Of a stretch of DNA of 64,000 nucleotides, positions 1 to 10,500 are shown in pieces. The first letter of the stretch is position 1. The number at the start of each line of letters is the position of its first letter. Source of the DNA: Sphingomonadaceae bacterium (GTDB taxonomy: Bacteria > Pseudomonadota > Alphaproteobacteria > Sphingomonadales > Sphingomonadaceae); contig JADZEQ010000009.1 in assembly GCA_020850455.1 (NCBI GenBank), positions 236,988 to 300,987 on the forward strand. The letters run 5' to 3'. Made by a program: the position numbers and the translations under genes. Under the pieces are notes generated by a model. That model was not told where the DNA came from. It ran no database searches and saw nothing but the letters and a program-made list of their open reading frames with translations.

Positions 1-2
1 GC

Positions 3-125
3 GTGGTTGATGCGCTGGAACGCGCGGTCAACGCCTATCGCGCGCAGCGCACACCGGGCGAACGCTTCATCGATACCTATCGCCGTGTCGGGATGGATGG
101 GTTTAAGGAGGCGATTTATGGCTGA
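3..125 (+). CDS. cysI: Sulfite reductase (hemoprotein) C-terminus, partial
   Basis: Only the last 40 codons are inside the window. The tail (ALERAVNAYRAQR, then GERFIDTYRRVG) looks like the C-terminus of assimilatory sulfite/nitrite reductases, which reduce sulfite to sulfide with siroheme and a [4Fe-4S] cluster. The catalytic cysteines lie upstream of the window. Support is mainly the context: the stop overlaps the ATG of a DUF934 gene by 8 bp and an APS reductase gene follows, the usual cysI-DUF934-cysH order in sphingomonads. The family assignment is inferred from tail and context. Confidence 0.75.
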   Translation: MVDALERAVNAYRAQRTPGERFIDTYRRVGMDGFKEAIYG

Positions 126-543
126 AATATTGCGCCTGCGCGATGATGCGCCGATCCACGCCCCTTTGTTCAGCATCGATGATTTTCTGGCCGAACCCGC
201 CGCGCGCGCCGTGCGGATAGAGGCAGGGGAGGATGTGACACAAATTTTCCCGCATCTGGGGCGCATCGACCTGGTCGAAATCGCCTTTCCGCGTTTTCGC
301 GACGGGCGCGGATTTTCCTCGGCACGGTTGCTGCGCGAAGCGGGCTATGTCGGCGAATTGCGCGCGGCGGGCGATGTCCTTGTTGACCTCATCGCCTTTA
401 TGCGTCGCTGCGGTTTTGATGCCTTTGCCCCCGACGCGCCGTTGGACGGCGATGATGTCGCAAATGCATTGAACCGCTTTCCCTATGCCTATCAACATGC
501 CAGCGATGCGGCGGTGCCGATTTGGAAGCTGCGCCATGGCTGA
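118..543 (+). CDS. DUF934 protein, sulfite-reduction accessory
   Basis: A 141-residue protein of the DUF934 family (Pfam PF06073), which in alpha- and betaproteobacteria is encoded between sulfite reductase and (P)APS reductase. Its role in sulfite reduction is presumed from that linkage; no reaction has been assigned to it. The conserved core RIDLVEIAFPRFRDGRGFS followed by ARLLRE is visible near residues 45-70. No signal peptide or membrane segment is seen, so it should be cytoplasmic. The start at 118 overlaps the upstream stop in the string ATGGCTGA, and the same 8-bp overlap recurs with cysH, which suggests translational coupling of the three genes. Confidence 0.85.
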   Translation: MAEILRLRDDAPIHAPLFSIDDFLAEPAARAVRIEAGEDVTQIFPHLGRIDLVEIAFPRFRDGRGFSSARLLREAGYVGELRAAGDVLVDLIAFMRRCGFDAFAPDAPLDGDDVANALNRFPYAYQHASDAAVPIWKLRHG

Positions 544-1306
544 TGCCGCGCGGGTGCGCGACATTGTCGATCTGGCCCCGCGCTGGACGGGCGCGGACGC
601 CATAAGGCTCAACCAGATGTTTCGTGGGCGCGACAGCGCCGAAATGCTGCACGCGCTGTTTACCGATGCTATGCTGGGGCCGACCGCTTTGGTGTCGAGC
701 TTTGGGGCGGAAAGCGCGGTGCTGCTCCACCTCGTCGGGAAAATCCGCCCCGATGTGCCGGTCATATTTCTCGACACCGGCAAACATTTTCCCGAAACCA
801 TCGCCTATCGCGATGCGCTGGCCCGCCAAATCGGCCTCACCAACATCATCAACGTCACCCCCGATCCGCTGGATATTGCGGCGCGCGATGCCAATGGTTT
901 GCGCTGGTCCTATGACCCCGATGGTTGCTGTGCGCTGCGCAAGGTTGCGCCGCTGGCCAAGGCATTGCTGCCCTATGACGCGCATATTTCGGGGCGCAAA
1001 GCCTTTCAATCGTCGAGCCGCGCCAATCTGCCGCGTTTTGAGGTGGATGGCGATGGGCGGATGAAGGTCAACCCGCTGGTGGATTGGGACAAGGCAGCGC
1101 TCGACGCCTATGCCGCCGCCCATACGCTGCCGCCGCACCCGCTCGTCGCGCAGGGTTATTTATCCATCGGCTGTGCGCCCTGCACCAGCATCGTCAAGCC
1201 GGGCGAAGACCCGCGCTCGGGGCGCTGGGCGGGCTGGGACAAGGTTGAATGCGGCATCCACACGCCAATCGATGGCGATGATGGCACCAACGACCCGGTT
1301 TTTTAG
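536..1306 (+). CDS. cysH: Assimilatory APS reductase (CysH family)
   Basis: A 256-residue phosphoadenylyl/adenylyl-sulfate reductase. It reduces activated sulfate to sulfite, using thioredoxin as donor. Visible motifs are the nucleotide-binding SSFGAESAVLLHL (residues 54-66), the cysteine pair C131-C132 and C213/C216 (GCAPC), and the C-terminal catalytic C239 in VECGIH. The extra C131-C132/C213/C216 set ligates a [4Fe-4S] cluster and marks enzymes that prefer APS over PAPS, so the substrate is probably APS. Start chosen at the ATG in the ATGGCTGA overlap with DUF934. The stop overlaps by 3 bp the stop of the convergent thioesterase gene. Confidence 0.93.
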   Translation: MADAARVRDIVDLAPRWTGADAIRLNQMFRGRDSAEMLHALFTDAMLGPTALVSSFGAESAVLLHLVGKIRPDVPVIFLDTGKHFPETIAYRDALARQIGLTNIINVTPDPLDIAARDANGLRWSYDPDGCCALRKVAPLAKALLPYDAHISGRKAFQSSSRANLPRFEVDGDGRMKVNPLVDWDKAALDAYAAAHTLPPHPLVAQGYLSIGCAPCTSIVKPGEDPRSGRWAGWDKVECGIHTPIDGDDGTNDPVF

Positions 1307-1707
1307 TCTTTGAAGAAATAGCGCTGGATTTCGCGGGCAATCCGCGCCGGGCGCAGCGTTTGCGCATCGACGCAGCACCAGCTTGATTTCACCTCTGCCA
1401 GCACATCTTCGCCGCGTTGGATGATGGTGGCATAGAAGCTGCGCGCACCCTCCACCTTTTCCAGCACGACCGATGCCATCACCTTATCGTCCAGAAATGC
1501 CGGTTTGCGATAGGTAATTTCGTGGCGCAGCGCGACCCAGAGATATTTGGCAATCGCGTCCGGCGGGGCCAGCTTGTTCCAGTGGGACAGCACCGCATCC
1601 TGCACCCAGCCCAGATAGCGCGCATTATTGACATGGCCCATGAAATCAATGTCATCGGCCTGGATGCTGATGGGAAAGCTGTGCGGCGCTGTCATGGCCG
1701 GGTTCAT
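1303..1707 (-). CDS. Acyl-CoA thioesterase, hotdog fold
   Basis: A 134-residue single-domain hotdog protein of the 4-hydroxybenzoyl-CoA thioesterase/YbgC type, expected to hydrolyse acyl-CoA esters in the cytoplasm. The diagnostic DIDFMGHVNNARYLGWVQD near the N-terminus holds the catalytic Asp/His region of the family (D-x-M-GHVNN). Substrate cannot be told from sequence. The open frame can extend to a TTG at 1722, but the ATG at 1707 (MNPAMT) or 1695 (MTAPHS) are more likely starts. It is convergent with cysH and its stop overlaps the cysH stop. Confidence 0.85.
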   Translation of the reverse strand: MNPAMTAPHSFPISIQADDIDFMGHVNNARYLGWVQDAVLSHWNKLAPPDAIAKYLWVALRHEITYRKPAFLDDKVMASVVLEKVEGARSFYATIIQRGEDVLAEVKSSWCCVDAQTLRPARIAREIQRYFFKD

Positions 1708-1917
1708 GATGCTGACTGCCAATCCTGTGCAAGAGGGTGGTATATTTATGTGCGCCCGAAGGGTTATTGGCTTGCATTAGCGGACAGACAGCGCCGCCGC
1801 AATTGACATTTTTGTTAATATTGCCGCGCGCACGCTGCATCCAAATGCCCCGCCACGTACGTATTGGCGCTGCGCGAGATTTTGCGCTACCCTGTCCCAC
1901 CAGCACCGGAGAATATC

Positions 1918-2469
1918 ATGCGCCGCGCCATCCCCAAAATTGCTGCCGTCCTGATCGCCCTATCGACCCTCAGCGCATGGCCGCTGGCAACGGCGCAGGC
2001 GGCGCTCGCCACGGGTGCGCCTGCGCCGTTATTCACCCTGCCCGCCGCGCAAGGGGGCGAAAGATTGACCCTCAACCTTGCCAATTTACTGCGTCAAGGG
2101 CCGGTTGTGGTCTATTTCTTTCCGCGCGCTTTCACCGCCGGTTGCACCATCGAAAGCCGCGCCTTTGCCGAGGCAGCGGCAGATTTCCGTGCCGCAGGGG
2201 CAACGATTATCGGTCTGTCCGCCGACGATATCGATACGCTGCAACGTTTTTCGACGCAGGAATGCCGCAGCGCTTTTCCCATGGCGGCGGCCACCCCCAA
2301 TGTCATCGCGGGTTATGATGTGCTGTTGCGGCAGGGAATTACGACGCGCACCAGCTATGTCATCGCGCAGGATGGCACGATTTCCATGGTGCATAATGAC
2401 ATGAATCCCAATGACCATGTCCGCCTGACCTTGGCAGAGGTGCGCCGCCTGCACGCCGCGCGGCGCTGA
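1918..2469 (+). CDS. Exported peroxiredoxin, AhpC/TSA-BCP type
   Basis: A 183-residue thiol peroxidase with an N-terminal signal peptide (about residues 1-29, hydrophobic AAVLIALSTLSAW, cleavage near AQA), so it is probably periplasmic. The thioredoxin-like fold carries the peroxidatic cysteine C76 in FTAGCTIESRAF, which corresponds to the TPGCTxE motif of bacterioferritin-comigratory proteins with Pro replaced by Ala. A second cysteine in TQECRSAF could act as resolving cysteine. Start at 1918 is supported by a GGAG eight bases upstream. The upstream 200 bp hold no other gene. The export and the replaced Pro distinguish it from the usual cytoplasmic BCP. Confidence 0.85.
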   Translation: MRRAIPKIAAVLIALSTLSAWPLATAQAALATGAPAPLFTLPAAQGGERLTLNLANLLRQGPVVVYFFPRAFTAGCTIESRAFAEAAADFRAAGATIIGLSADDIDTLQRFSTQECRSAFPMAAATPNVIAGYDVLLRQGITTRTSYVIAQDGTISMVHNDMNPNDHVRLTLAEVRRLHAARR

Positions 2470-2485
2470 AGCGGCGCTGGGCGCG

Positions 2486-4303
2486 CTATTCCTCCCCCAT
2501 CCGCAGCGCGGCGATGAAGGCTTCTTGCGGAATGGCGACGCTGCCATATTCGCGCATCCGCTTTTTACCCTCTTTCTGCTTTTCGAGCAGCTTGCGTTTG
2601 CGCGTCGCATCACCGCCATAGCATTTGGCGGTCACATCCTTGCGCAAGGCGGCGATGGTTTCGCGCGCAATCACCTTGCCGCCAATCGCCGCCTGTATCG
2701 GGATTTTGAACAAATGGCGGGGGATGAGGTCTTTCAGACGTTCGCACATGCCGCGCCCGCGCGTTTCGGCTGAGCCACGATGGACGATCATCGACAGCGC
2801 ATCGACCGCTTCGCCATTCACCAAAATCGACATTTTGACGAGGTCGCCGACCCGATGGCCGATCTGGTGATAGTCAAAACTGGCATAGCCGCGCGAAATA
2901 CTCTTCAGCCGGTCGTAAAAGTCGAACACCACTTCGTTGAGCGGCAATTCATATCGGATTTGCGCGCGCCCGCCGACATAGGTCAAATCCTTTTGGATGC
3001 CGCGCCGGTCCTGGCATAGTTTCAAAATCGGCCCCAGATATTCATCGGGGACATAGATGGTCGCATCAATCCACGGTTCGGCAATCTCATCAATCCGGTT
3101 GGGGTCGGGCATGTCCGCAGGATTATGCAGTTCGATATCGCGCGCATCCTCCGTCTTGGTGCGTCCCAGCCGGATGTTATAGACCACCGATGGCGCGGTG
3201 GTGATGAGGTCGAGGTCATATTCGCGGCTCAGCCGCTCCTGAATAATCTCTAGGTGGAGCAGCCCCAAAAAGCCGCAGCGAAACCCAAAGCCGAGCGCGG
3301 CGCTCGATTCCATTTCAAAGGTGAAGCTGGCGTCATTCAGCCGCAATTTCTGGATCGATTCGCGCAATTTTTCAAAATCATTGGCGTCGGTCGGAAACAG
3401 GCCGCAGAAGACCACCGGCTGCACTTCCTTGAACCCCGGCAGTGCGGCAGCGGCGGGGCGTTTGACATCGGTAATCGTGTCGCCGACGCGGGCGAGCGCA
3501 ATATCCTTTATCTGCGCGGTGATAAAACCAATTTCCCCCGGCCCCAAGGCGTCGAGATGCTGGATTTTGGGGGTCATACAGCCGACCCGGTCGATCAGAT
3601 GCTGGGTATCGGCGGCCATGAAGCGCACCTGTTGCCCCTTGCGGATTTCGCCATCGATGACGCGCACGAGGATGACGACACCCAAATAGGGGTCATACCA
3701 GCTATCGACCAGCATCGCCTTTAAGGGGGCGGTGCGGTCGCCCTTGGGCGGCGGGATACGCGTCACCACCGCTTCGAGCACGTCGGCTATGCCAATCCCG
3801 CTCTTGGCGCTAGTCAGCACCGCATCCTCGGCGGAAAGGCCGATAATATCCTCTATCTCCGCCTTTACCTTGTCCGCGTCGGCGGCGGGCAGATCAATCT
3901 TGTTGATGACGGGCACGATTTCATGGTCATGTTCAATCGATTGATAGACGTTGGCGAGCGTCTGCGCCTCCACCCCCTGCGCCGCATCGACGACGAGCAA
4001 GGCCCCTTCGCAGGCGGCAAGGCTGCGCGACACTTCATAGGCAAAATCGACGTGGCCCGGCGTGTCCATCAGATTAAGCTGATAGGTTGCACCATCGCGC
4101 GCCTGATAGGATAGGCGCACCGTCTGCGCCTTGATGGTAATCCCGCGTTCCTTTTCGATATCCATATTATCGAGCACTTGGGCGGTCATTTCGCGGTCGG
4201 TCAGCCCGCCGGTCGCCTGAATCAGCCGGTCGGCCAGCGTCGATTTGCCATGGTCGATATGCGCGATGATCGAAAAATTACGGATGTGGAGAAGGTCACT
4301 CAT
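2486..4303 (-). CDS. lepA: Elongation factor 4 (LepA)
   Basis: A 605-residue translational GTPase, the normal family length. It carries the G1 motif [10 protein letters not shown] at the N-terminus, DTPGHVDF (G3) and NKIDLP (G4), followed by the LepA-specific C-terminal domain ([16 protein letters not shown]). EF4 binds ribosomes and promotes back-translocation or initiation-complex assembly under stress. The ATG at 4303 lies 27 bp after the stop of the NadR-like kinase, so pnuC, nadR-like and lepA may be transcribed together. Confidence 0.98.
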   Translation of the reverse strand: MSDLLHIRNFSIIAHIDHGKSTLADRLIQATGGLTDREMTAQVLDNMDIEKERGITIKAQTVRLSYQARDGATYQLNLMDTPGHVDFAYEVSRSLAACEGALLVVDAAQGVEAQTLANVYQSIEHDHEIVPVINKIDLPAADADKVKAEIEDIIGLSAEDAVLTSAKSGIGIADVLEAVVTRIPPPKGDRTAPLKAMLVDSWYDPYLGVVILVRVIDGEIRKGQQVRFMAADTQHLIDRVGCMTPKIQHLDALGPGEIGFITAQIKDIALARVGDTITDVKRPAAAALPGFKEVQPVVFCGLFPTDANDFEKLRESIQKLRLNDASFTFEMESSAALGFGFRCGFLGLLHLEIIQERLSREYDLDLITTAPSVVYNIRLGRTKTEDARDIELHNPADMPDPNRIDEIAEPWIDATIYVPDEYLGPILKLCQDRRGIQKDLTYVGGRAQIRYELPLNEVVFDFYDRLKSISRGYASFDYHQIGHRVGDLVKMSILVNGEAVDALSMIVHRGSAETRGRGMCERLKDLIPRHLFKIPIQAAIGGKVIARETIAALRKDVTAKCYGGDATRKRKLLEKQKEGKKRMREYGSVAIPQEAFIAALRMGEE

Positions 4304-4330
4304 GCCAGCGCCCCTAACAGCGCTTTGGCT

Positions 4331-4855
4331 TCAGGGGAAGGCGCTCGCAATCTGGAGCAGTGCATGGGCCAGCCGGGCATCGCCATGACCGCCGACCGGC
4401 AGCCAGTTGTGACCACGCGCGGTGACTTGCGCAATCAGCCGTTCGCGAAAATTATCGCGCGCCGATGCGTCGCGCTGGATACGCACCCCATCATCAATCC
4501 ATGGCAGGTCATTGTCGGTGATGAGGTAGAGGTCAGCCCCAGTTACCGTTTCAAACCATGGGTCGGCAAAGCCCGCCATATCCGCCCATGTGGCGGTGAC
4601 CAAAGCATCGGTGTCGGCCACGACAAAGCGTGCGCCATGGTGCCGCGCCTCCCGCAATGCGCCGCGCACATACATGTCCTGCACTTCGCCGACATGGCGC
4701 AATTGCTGGGCGCTAAGGTTGTTGCCCTGTTCGGCGCAATAGGCACGGGCATATTCATTGACCAGCGCCGCGCCATAATGCTGCGCCAACCGCGCGGCGA
4801 GCCAGCTTTTGCCCGTGCTTTCCGCGCCCGCGATGCAGATGAGCCGCGTTGTCAT
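4331..4855 (-). CDS. NadR-like ATPase, probable nicotinamide riboside kinase
   Basis: A 174-residue P-loop protein with Walker A GAESTGKSWL right after the start and the NadR-kinase-like EYARAYCAEQG at about residue 33. It matches the C-terminal kinase domain of NadR, without the NMN adenylyltransferase or DNA-binding domain. The expected reaction is phosphorylation of nicotinamide riboside to NMN. The start codon overlaps the stop of pnuC (ATGA), and this pairing with a nicotinamide riboside importer is the strongest evidence for the function. An ORF extension upstream to 5029 runs inside pnuC and is not used. Confidence 0.85.
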   Translation of the reverse strand: MTTRLICIAGAESTGKSWLAARLAQHYGAALVNEYARAYCAEQGNNLSAQQLRHVGEVQDMYVRGALREARHHGARFVVADTDALVTATWADMAGFADPWFETVTGADLYLITDNDLPWIDDGVRIQRDASARDNFRERLIAQVTARGHNWLPVGGHGDARLAHALLQIASAFP

Positions 4856-5445
4856 GCGAATGTTCCGCGCAACCCGTCGGCGCGCTGGTCGCGTTCCACC
4901 CGTCGCCATTCGACCAACCCGACGATGCACAGGACGAGGAATAATCCATAAAGCCCGGCGGTCAGCATCAACCCCCTGCTCCAATAAACGCCGATTGCCA
5001 CCGCATCGACACCAATCCACACCGCCCAATTTTCAATCTTGCGCCGGGTGAGCAAAATTTGCGCGGCGATGCTGCCCATCGCAATCCCCGCATCCCAGTG
5101 TGGGCTCGCCGCATTGGTATAGGTCGCCATAATATGTCCCCAAGCCAGCGTCGCCGCACCAATTGCGCCGAGCCAGAGGAGGATCGCCTGTCCACTGAGC
5201 CGTGCAACCTGCACTGGCCCATCCATCCCCCCCACGCGCGCCCATGCCCACCAGCCATAGGCCTGCACCGCGGCGAAAAAGACTTGCAGCCCCATGTCGG
5301 AATATAGCCGCGCCTCCCGAAATACTTCGAAATATAGCGCGACCATCAAAATGCCGACGGGGTAGTTCCAGATGCTCCGCCGAACGAGGAGGAGGATGTT
5401 GGCGATGCCCAGCAACACCGCAATCCATTCAAGCGTGGAGGGCAT
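4852..5445 (-). CDS. pnuC: Nicotinamide riboside transporter PnuC
   Basis: A 197-residue membrane protein with about seven hydrophobic segments. The PnuC signatures are present: WNYPVGILMVALYFEVF near residue 27, QAYGWWAW near residue 61, and RKIENWAVWIGVD in the C-terminal half. PnuC facilitates nicotinamide riboside diffusion across the inner membrane, and the downstream overlapping kinase traps it as NMN. No riboswitch or NAD-related regulator is evident in the short space upstream. Confidence 0.93.
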   Translation of the reverse strand: MPSTLEWIAVLLGIANILLLVRRSIWNYPVGILMVALYFEVFREARLYSDMGLQVFFAAVQAYGWWAWARVGGMDGPVQVARLSGQAILLWLGAIGAATLAWGHIMATYTNAASPHWDAGIAMGSIAAQILLTRRKIENWAVWIGVDAVAIGVYWSRGLMLTAGLYGLFLVLCIVGLVEWRRVERDQRADGLRGTFA

Positions 5446-5477
5446 GGCCAGCGACGGGGTCTAAGGATCAAGACGCA

Positions 5478-6224
5478 CTAATTCGACCCGACTTCGGGGT
5501 CGCGCACGACATTATAATGTTCCAATTCGCTGCGCGTCATACAATGGCGTTGCGGCGGGGTTTCGCCCGAACGCACCGCGCGTTGTTGGTACATCACCTC
5601 TGTCAACAAGGTGCGCGGAATGCCCATGCGCAGCAGAAAATCATTATCCTCACTGGCAAGCAGCGCCGATTCCTGTTCGATATCGCCGATCAGTTCGGTC
5701 GTCGCCTCTGTCCCGCCCTCTGTCGCATAGCTGATGGCACCGCGATCGCTGGTAAAGGTGAACATGTGCACCATATAGACACCAGTGGGTTCGATCACGC
5801 GGGCATAGCCACCCAAAAACATAAAATTACAGGCCGAAAAACAGGTCCAGCCATTGGGGATACGCGTCGTAATCAGCGCCCCCGCCTCTGTAAAACGGTT
5901 GCGAATAATCCGCCCCGCCTCTGTCCCCGCGCGCGCATTACCACCCGGCGAACGCAGCCAAATTTCATCGATCAACGGATCAGCTTCGAGCATGGCACGC
6001 AGCCGCCCGGGCAGGCCCGCATCAATCGCCCCTTCGGCGAGCAATATATGGATGCCGTTGCGCGTCATCGGCGTCAGCGTCATCTGCGATATATCGGTCC
6101 AATTGGGGGTGCGCGGACAGCCCGGATTGGCAGGGTCCATGTCCGCCCGGCGCGGTTCTGCCGCCGCCCCCAACAATAGGGGGAACAGCGCGACCGCTGC
6201 CGCCAGCCGCCGCATCCGTCCCAT
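5478..6224 (-). CDS. Exported ClpP/crotonase-like protein (COG3904 type)
   Basis: A 248-residue protein with an N-terminal signal peptide (RRLAAAVALFPLLLGAAA). The body has the clan ClpP/crotonase look: EIWLRSPGGNARAGTEAG near the middle and a second conserved block CFSACNFMFLGGYAR, which would place the serine/cysteine nucleophile and the following loop, then VHMFTF. This resembles predicted periplasmic COG3904 proteins of alphaproteobacteria. Protease activity is not established for them. The start at 6224 overlaps the upstream stop by one base (TGATG), so it is co-translated with the preceding exported protein. Confidence 0.7.
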   Translation of the reverse strand: MGRMRRLAAAVALFPLLLGAAAEPRRADMDPANPGCPRTPNWTDISQMTLTPMTRNGIHILLAEGAIDAGLPGRLRAMLEADPLIDEIWLRSPGGNARAGTEAGRIIRNRFTEAGALITTRIPNGWTCFSACNFMFLGGYARVIEPTGVYMVHMFTFTSDRGAISYATEGGTEATTELIGDIEQESALLASEDNDFLLRMGIPRTLLTEVMYQQRAVRSGETPPQRHCMTRSELEHYNVVRDPEVGSN

Positions 6225-6793
6225 CAGGCCGCCAGTGCGTAGCGCGTCGATGGCGGCACGCGGCACATTCGTTTGGGCTGACGGGTTTCCTCCCCATTGA
6301 CGATGATAACATCATCAATCGTCATACAGCGCGTCCCGGCGGGCTGGCCCTGCGGCGCATCATCGCGCGCGACGATGGTGGAGGAACCGCGCACATTTTC
6401 GCGGCTGTCGCTCGTCCAATTGACCGTGGTGCCCACGGTCTCACCGCGTGTCGCCTCCAGCGTGGCTTCCTTGGCCTTGACCTGTTCACGCTCGTCCAGG
6501 TGACAGGCGATACTCTCCGTCAACGTGTCCGCCACCTCCGCCGATGGGACGAAGCGTTCGGCATAGCCCAAGCTGCGCGCCGCGCGACTGGTCGCAGCGC
6601 CAAGCACGCCGCGCAAAATCGAACGGCCGACACCGCCGCCGCCCGAACGCGGCGCTTCGCAGCCATTGCTGGCCTGTTGTGCCTGCGCTGCCCCCGGCAG
6701 CAATATCGTCGGCACGGTAAGCGCCAACGCCAGCCCAGCGGTGAGCGAAAGCCCGCCCGCCAGCCAACCCATTTTCCCATATTTTTGAGTCAT
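6224..6793 (-). CDS. Exported surface-antigen-like protein
   Basis: A 189-residue protein with a clear signal peptide (hydrophobic residues about 9-35, ending AAQAQQ). The mature part has a glycine-rich stretch and a C-terminal segment with two conserved cysteines (GTRCMTIDD, then RMCRVPPSTRY) similar to the C-terminal domain of RT0821/Lpp0805-type surface antigens. Its function is unknown. It is directly coupled (TGATG) to the COG3904-like protein at 5478-6224, which suggests a joint envelope role. Confidence 0.6.
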   Translation of the reverse strand: MTQKYGKMGWLAGGLSLTAGLALALTVPTILLPGAAQAQQASNGCEAPRSGGGGVGRSILRGVLGAATSRAARSLGYAERFVPSAEVADTLTESIACHLDEREQVKAKEATLEATRGETVGTTVNWTSDSRENVRGSSTIVARDDAPQGQPAGTRCMTIDDVIIVNGEETRQPKRMCRVPPSTRYALAA

Positions 6794-6885
6794 GCTGCTA
6801 ATAATGCCTCCATAATTTCGCTGCCTTCGAGGGCAAATGCGCGGTGACGGCTATGACGGCCATCACCATTTTGGACGACTTTATA

Positions 6886-7467
6886 TCACAAATCCTCTGC
6901 CTTCATGGCAAAAATTGTCGCATGCGGTTGATAATCGCGCATGGCGGTTAACAAATCTTCGATATTTTCGCGCACCACCATGATGTTCTGATGCGCGGGG
7001 CGCACAAAACCGACGCTGGCCATATGGCCATAAAAGCGCACCAAATCGTCGTAAAAACCCCCGATGTTGAGCAGCCCGACCGGTTTTTGATGGTAACCCA
7101 GCTGCGCCCAGCTGATCGCTTCCCACAATTCATCCATCGTCCCCACCCCGCCGGGCAGGGTGATGAAGCCATCGCAAAGGTCGGTAAAGCGCCGCTTGCG
7201 TTCGTGCATCCCGGCCACCACTTCGAGCCGGGTGCAGCCATGGTGCGCCACCTCTGCCCCCACCAAAGCTTCGGGGATGATGCCGATGACTTCACCGCCC
7301 GCAGCGAGCGCCGCATCGGCGAGCGCGCCCATCAGCCCCAGCCGCCCGCCGCCGTAAATGACGCGGATGCCAGCTGTTGCCAGCGCGGTGCCGACATGCT
7401 GCGCGCAGCTGATATAGGCGGGGTCGGCGGGGGTAGCGGAACCACAATATACGGCGATGGATTGCAT
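6886..7467 (-). CDS. LOG-family nucleotide 5'-monophosphate phosphoribohydrolase
   Basis: A 193-residue Rossmann-fold protein of the TIGR00730/LOG family. The diagnostic PGGVGTMDELWE (PGGxGTxxE) lies near residue 105, with YGGGRLGLMG in the first third. Family members cleave the N-glycosidic bond of cytokinin riboside monophosphates or AMP; the bacterial physiological substrate is usually unknown. It lies 46 bp downstream of tamB on the same strand. Confidence 0.92.
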   Translation of the reverse strand: MQSIAVYCGSATPADPAYISCAQHVGTALATAGIRVIYGGGRLGLMGALADAALAAGGEVIGIIPEALVGAEVAHHGCTRLEVVAGMHERKRRFTDLCDGFITLPGGVGTMDELWEAISWAQLGYHQKPVGLLNIGGFYDDLVRFYGHMASVGFVRPAHQNIMVVRENIEDLLTAMRDYQPHATIFAMKAEDL

Positions 7468-7513
7468 GGCGGGCTGATTATATTGCTTTCCATCGAAAGG
7501 AAACTGCCGGTGC

Positions 7514-10500
7514 CTAATAATCGCGCTGGATGCGCAGGTTGACGCTTTCGCGCCCGATGGTGGAAATGGAGCCCAAAATCGCCAGCCAGCGGGTGATCTG
7601 AAACTCGGCGCGCGTCGCGCTATAACCTTGCCCGTCGGAGATTACTTCGACATAAATCCGCCGCGTCACATATTTGCCCGCCGCCACCGCCGTCCCTGTG
7701 CCCAATATGCTGTCGGCGGGCAGGATACGTAGCCGGTCCAGCCCTGTCGCGCGGCGGATGGCGTTGATCGGGTCGAGCCCGCCGCCACCATCGCGCAGCG
7801 CGGCGAGCGCGAGGCCGAGCTGCGCTGCCTCTGTCACCGAAATATCGGTGATGGAGGAACCAAAAAGGATGCGCGACAATAATTCATCCTCCGGCAAAGC
7901 GGGGGTGGAGGCAAAGCTGATTTCGGGGTTATTGCCGGTGCCGCGCACGTTAATCGTCGCATCAATCCCCGCCATATCGTCGCTGGCCTGAATGTCGAGG
8001 CTGGGGTTGGCCGGGCTCGACCCATCGAAATGGATGGTGCCGCGTTCGAGCTGAAAACGCCGTCCGGCAAAGACATAATCGCCGCGCACCAAGCGCGCAT
8101 CCCCGGTAATCGCAAAATTGCGCACATCGCCCCGGACGCGGAGGTCGGTGGCCCAGATGCTGTCTATCCCCATCCCCTCGACCCGCAGGCTGTCGCGGCC
8201 ATTGACCGCAAAATCGAGCTGCCACGGCGCGCCGCCCGCCACGCGCCGCCGCCCGGCAGGCAGATTAATCTCGGTAACGTTGACAACCGGCAGTGCGTCG
8301 AGCGCGGTTGCCCGCCCCAGCCGGAACCGCCCGGCGTCGAGCGTGAATTGCCCCGCTATGCGGTTGCCCGCCGCCGAACGGCTGACCGTCAACGGCCCGC
8401 TGACCCGCGCGGTCACATCATCCCGATTGAGGAGGAGCGCGCGCACGGCGCGCAATTGCAACAGCATCGGGAAACCATCTTCGGCGGAAAGGCTGACATC
8501 CCCAACGCCGGTCACCGCGCCATCACCTGCCGTCACCCCGCTGAGGCGGGATAGGCGCAGCCGCGTCCCGTCAAACCGCCCCTCCGCCGCCACATTGGTG
8601 ACGATGGTGCCGGTTTCCACCCCCTCGACCCGGCCACCCTGCATGCGCAGGCTGCCATGTATGCGCGGGTCGCGCAGCGTGCCGCCAACATCTGCGGCAA
8701 TCGCCACCGGCCCGGCGATGGACAGCGCATCAATGCCGGTCAGCGCCCACAGCTTTGCCGCATCGCCGCTGTAGCGAATTTGCGCAAAGAGCGGGGCGCC
8801 CGCCAATCGCGCGCCCAGGCTGCCGCTGCCCAAGGGTGCAAGCCGCGCCTGCACCCGCGAAACGCTAACCCCGTTGCGGCTGACCACGCCGCGCAGCGCC
8901 GCGCCATTGCCGGTCAAATTGGCATTGACCGCGACATCGACCGGATCGCCAAAATTACCCAGTCCGACGCGGTTGAACCCGCTGATCCGCAATTGCATGT
9001 CGCCACTGTCTGCACCGCTAGCCGGTGCGAAATAATGGAGCCGCCCGCTCGCCAGCCCGCGCGCCGCCAGATCGCGATTGACAAGATCCAGCAGCGCCAT
9101 CGGTACCGCATCAAAGCCTGCATCGATGCGCGTTGCGTCCCCCAAAACCCCGCTTATCTGCGCCTGGCCATCCCCGATGCGCACTTCGGCCGGGGCCAAT
9201 TGCCAACCGCCCTCGACGCGCGTCAATTCGGCAGGGCGCGTCAGGCGCAGCGCGCGCGCGGCCAGCGTGCCCGCCGCATTGATGGTCAGCGCGCCGGGGC
9301 GGATGGCGACCCGGGTCTGGAGGTTAAAGGCCCGGCCCCTGTCCCCCGACAAAGCGGCGGTGAGCAGCCCACGCCCGCCGCGCAGCCGCAAATTACCCGC
9401 TGCCTGATCGATGAACATCGCGCCGCGTTCCACCCCCGCAAGCTCAAAATCAGCGCTGACATTGGCCCCGCCCGTCGCCAAGCGCACATCGGCAGCCACC
9501 TGCCCGCGATGGATGGCAATCGCGGGTGGCCCGGCGAATTGCGCATCGCGCAGCGACAATTGCGCCAAAATCTGCTGCTCGCCGCCGTTGGGCTGGAGGG
9601 TGAGCGTGCCATTGACCCCGCCGCCGCTGAGGGTGAGTGCACCGGTCATCGCGCCATCGGTGAGCATAATTTGCCCCGAAAGGCGCGTGTCACTGACCAG
9701 AAAATTGTCAACGCGCACCCGCGCCGCACCATCCGCCGGCAGCAACAGCGCGCCTGTTCCCTGAAAGGGGCCGAGCATGGAGCCGCCCGCCAGCGTAATG
9801 GCAAAACCATCCGCCTCTGGCTCCAGGGTCAGGCGCAATTGTCGCAGTTGCAGCGCCGGGAGCGGCGCGGTGAGGAGGAGCGCGACACGCGGGCGGCTGG
9901 GCAAGCCCGCCACATCGGCGGTGAACGGGCCATAGGCGCTATGGCTGCCCCGCGCGGTCAGGCGCAACTGCCCGCCCGCCTGATATTGCCCGCTGAGCGC
10001 GGCATGCAATTTGGGTGCGTCAAGGCGCGTCGCCGCAAAGCGCCAGATGCCATCGCCGCCATAGGCAAAATTACTGGCAACGCGCAGCCGCCCGCCCAAT
10101 AAAGTGGCGATACTGGGGTTGGTGATGCGGGCAAAATCCCCCTCTACCCGGCCGTTCAGTGTCAAGGGGGCGCCCCATCGCCCGTTGATGGCAACATTGC
10201 TGCGGACCATCCCGCGCGCCACATTGGGGATGGCAATGTCGGCGAAACCGCCACTCAACTGCGCGGCAATATTGCCATTGGCTGGGGTGAAGCTGCCATT
10301 ACCCGCGATGCGCAGGCCCGGCGCGACAAGGCGCATATCCTCTGCCCGCCACACGCCATTTTGCCGCAAAATCCGCGCATCCAGCGTCAGCCGCCGCAAC
10401 ATCGGGTCGATATTGGGCGCAACGCCCCCCGCCGATGCGGCGGTGATGTGCAGCGGCAGCGCCAATGTGCGCGCCAAGCTGCCGCGCCCCGCCATATGGA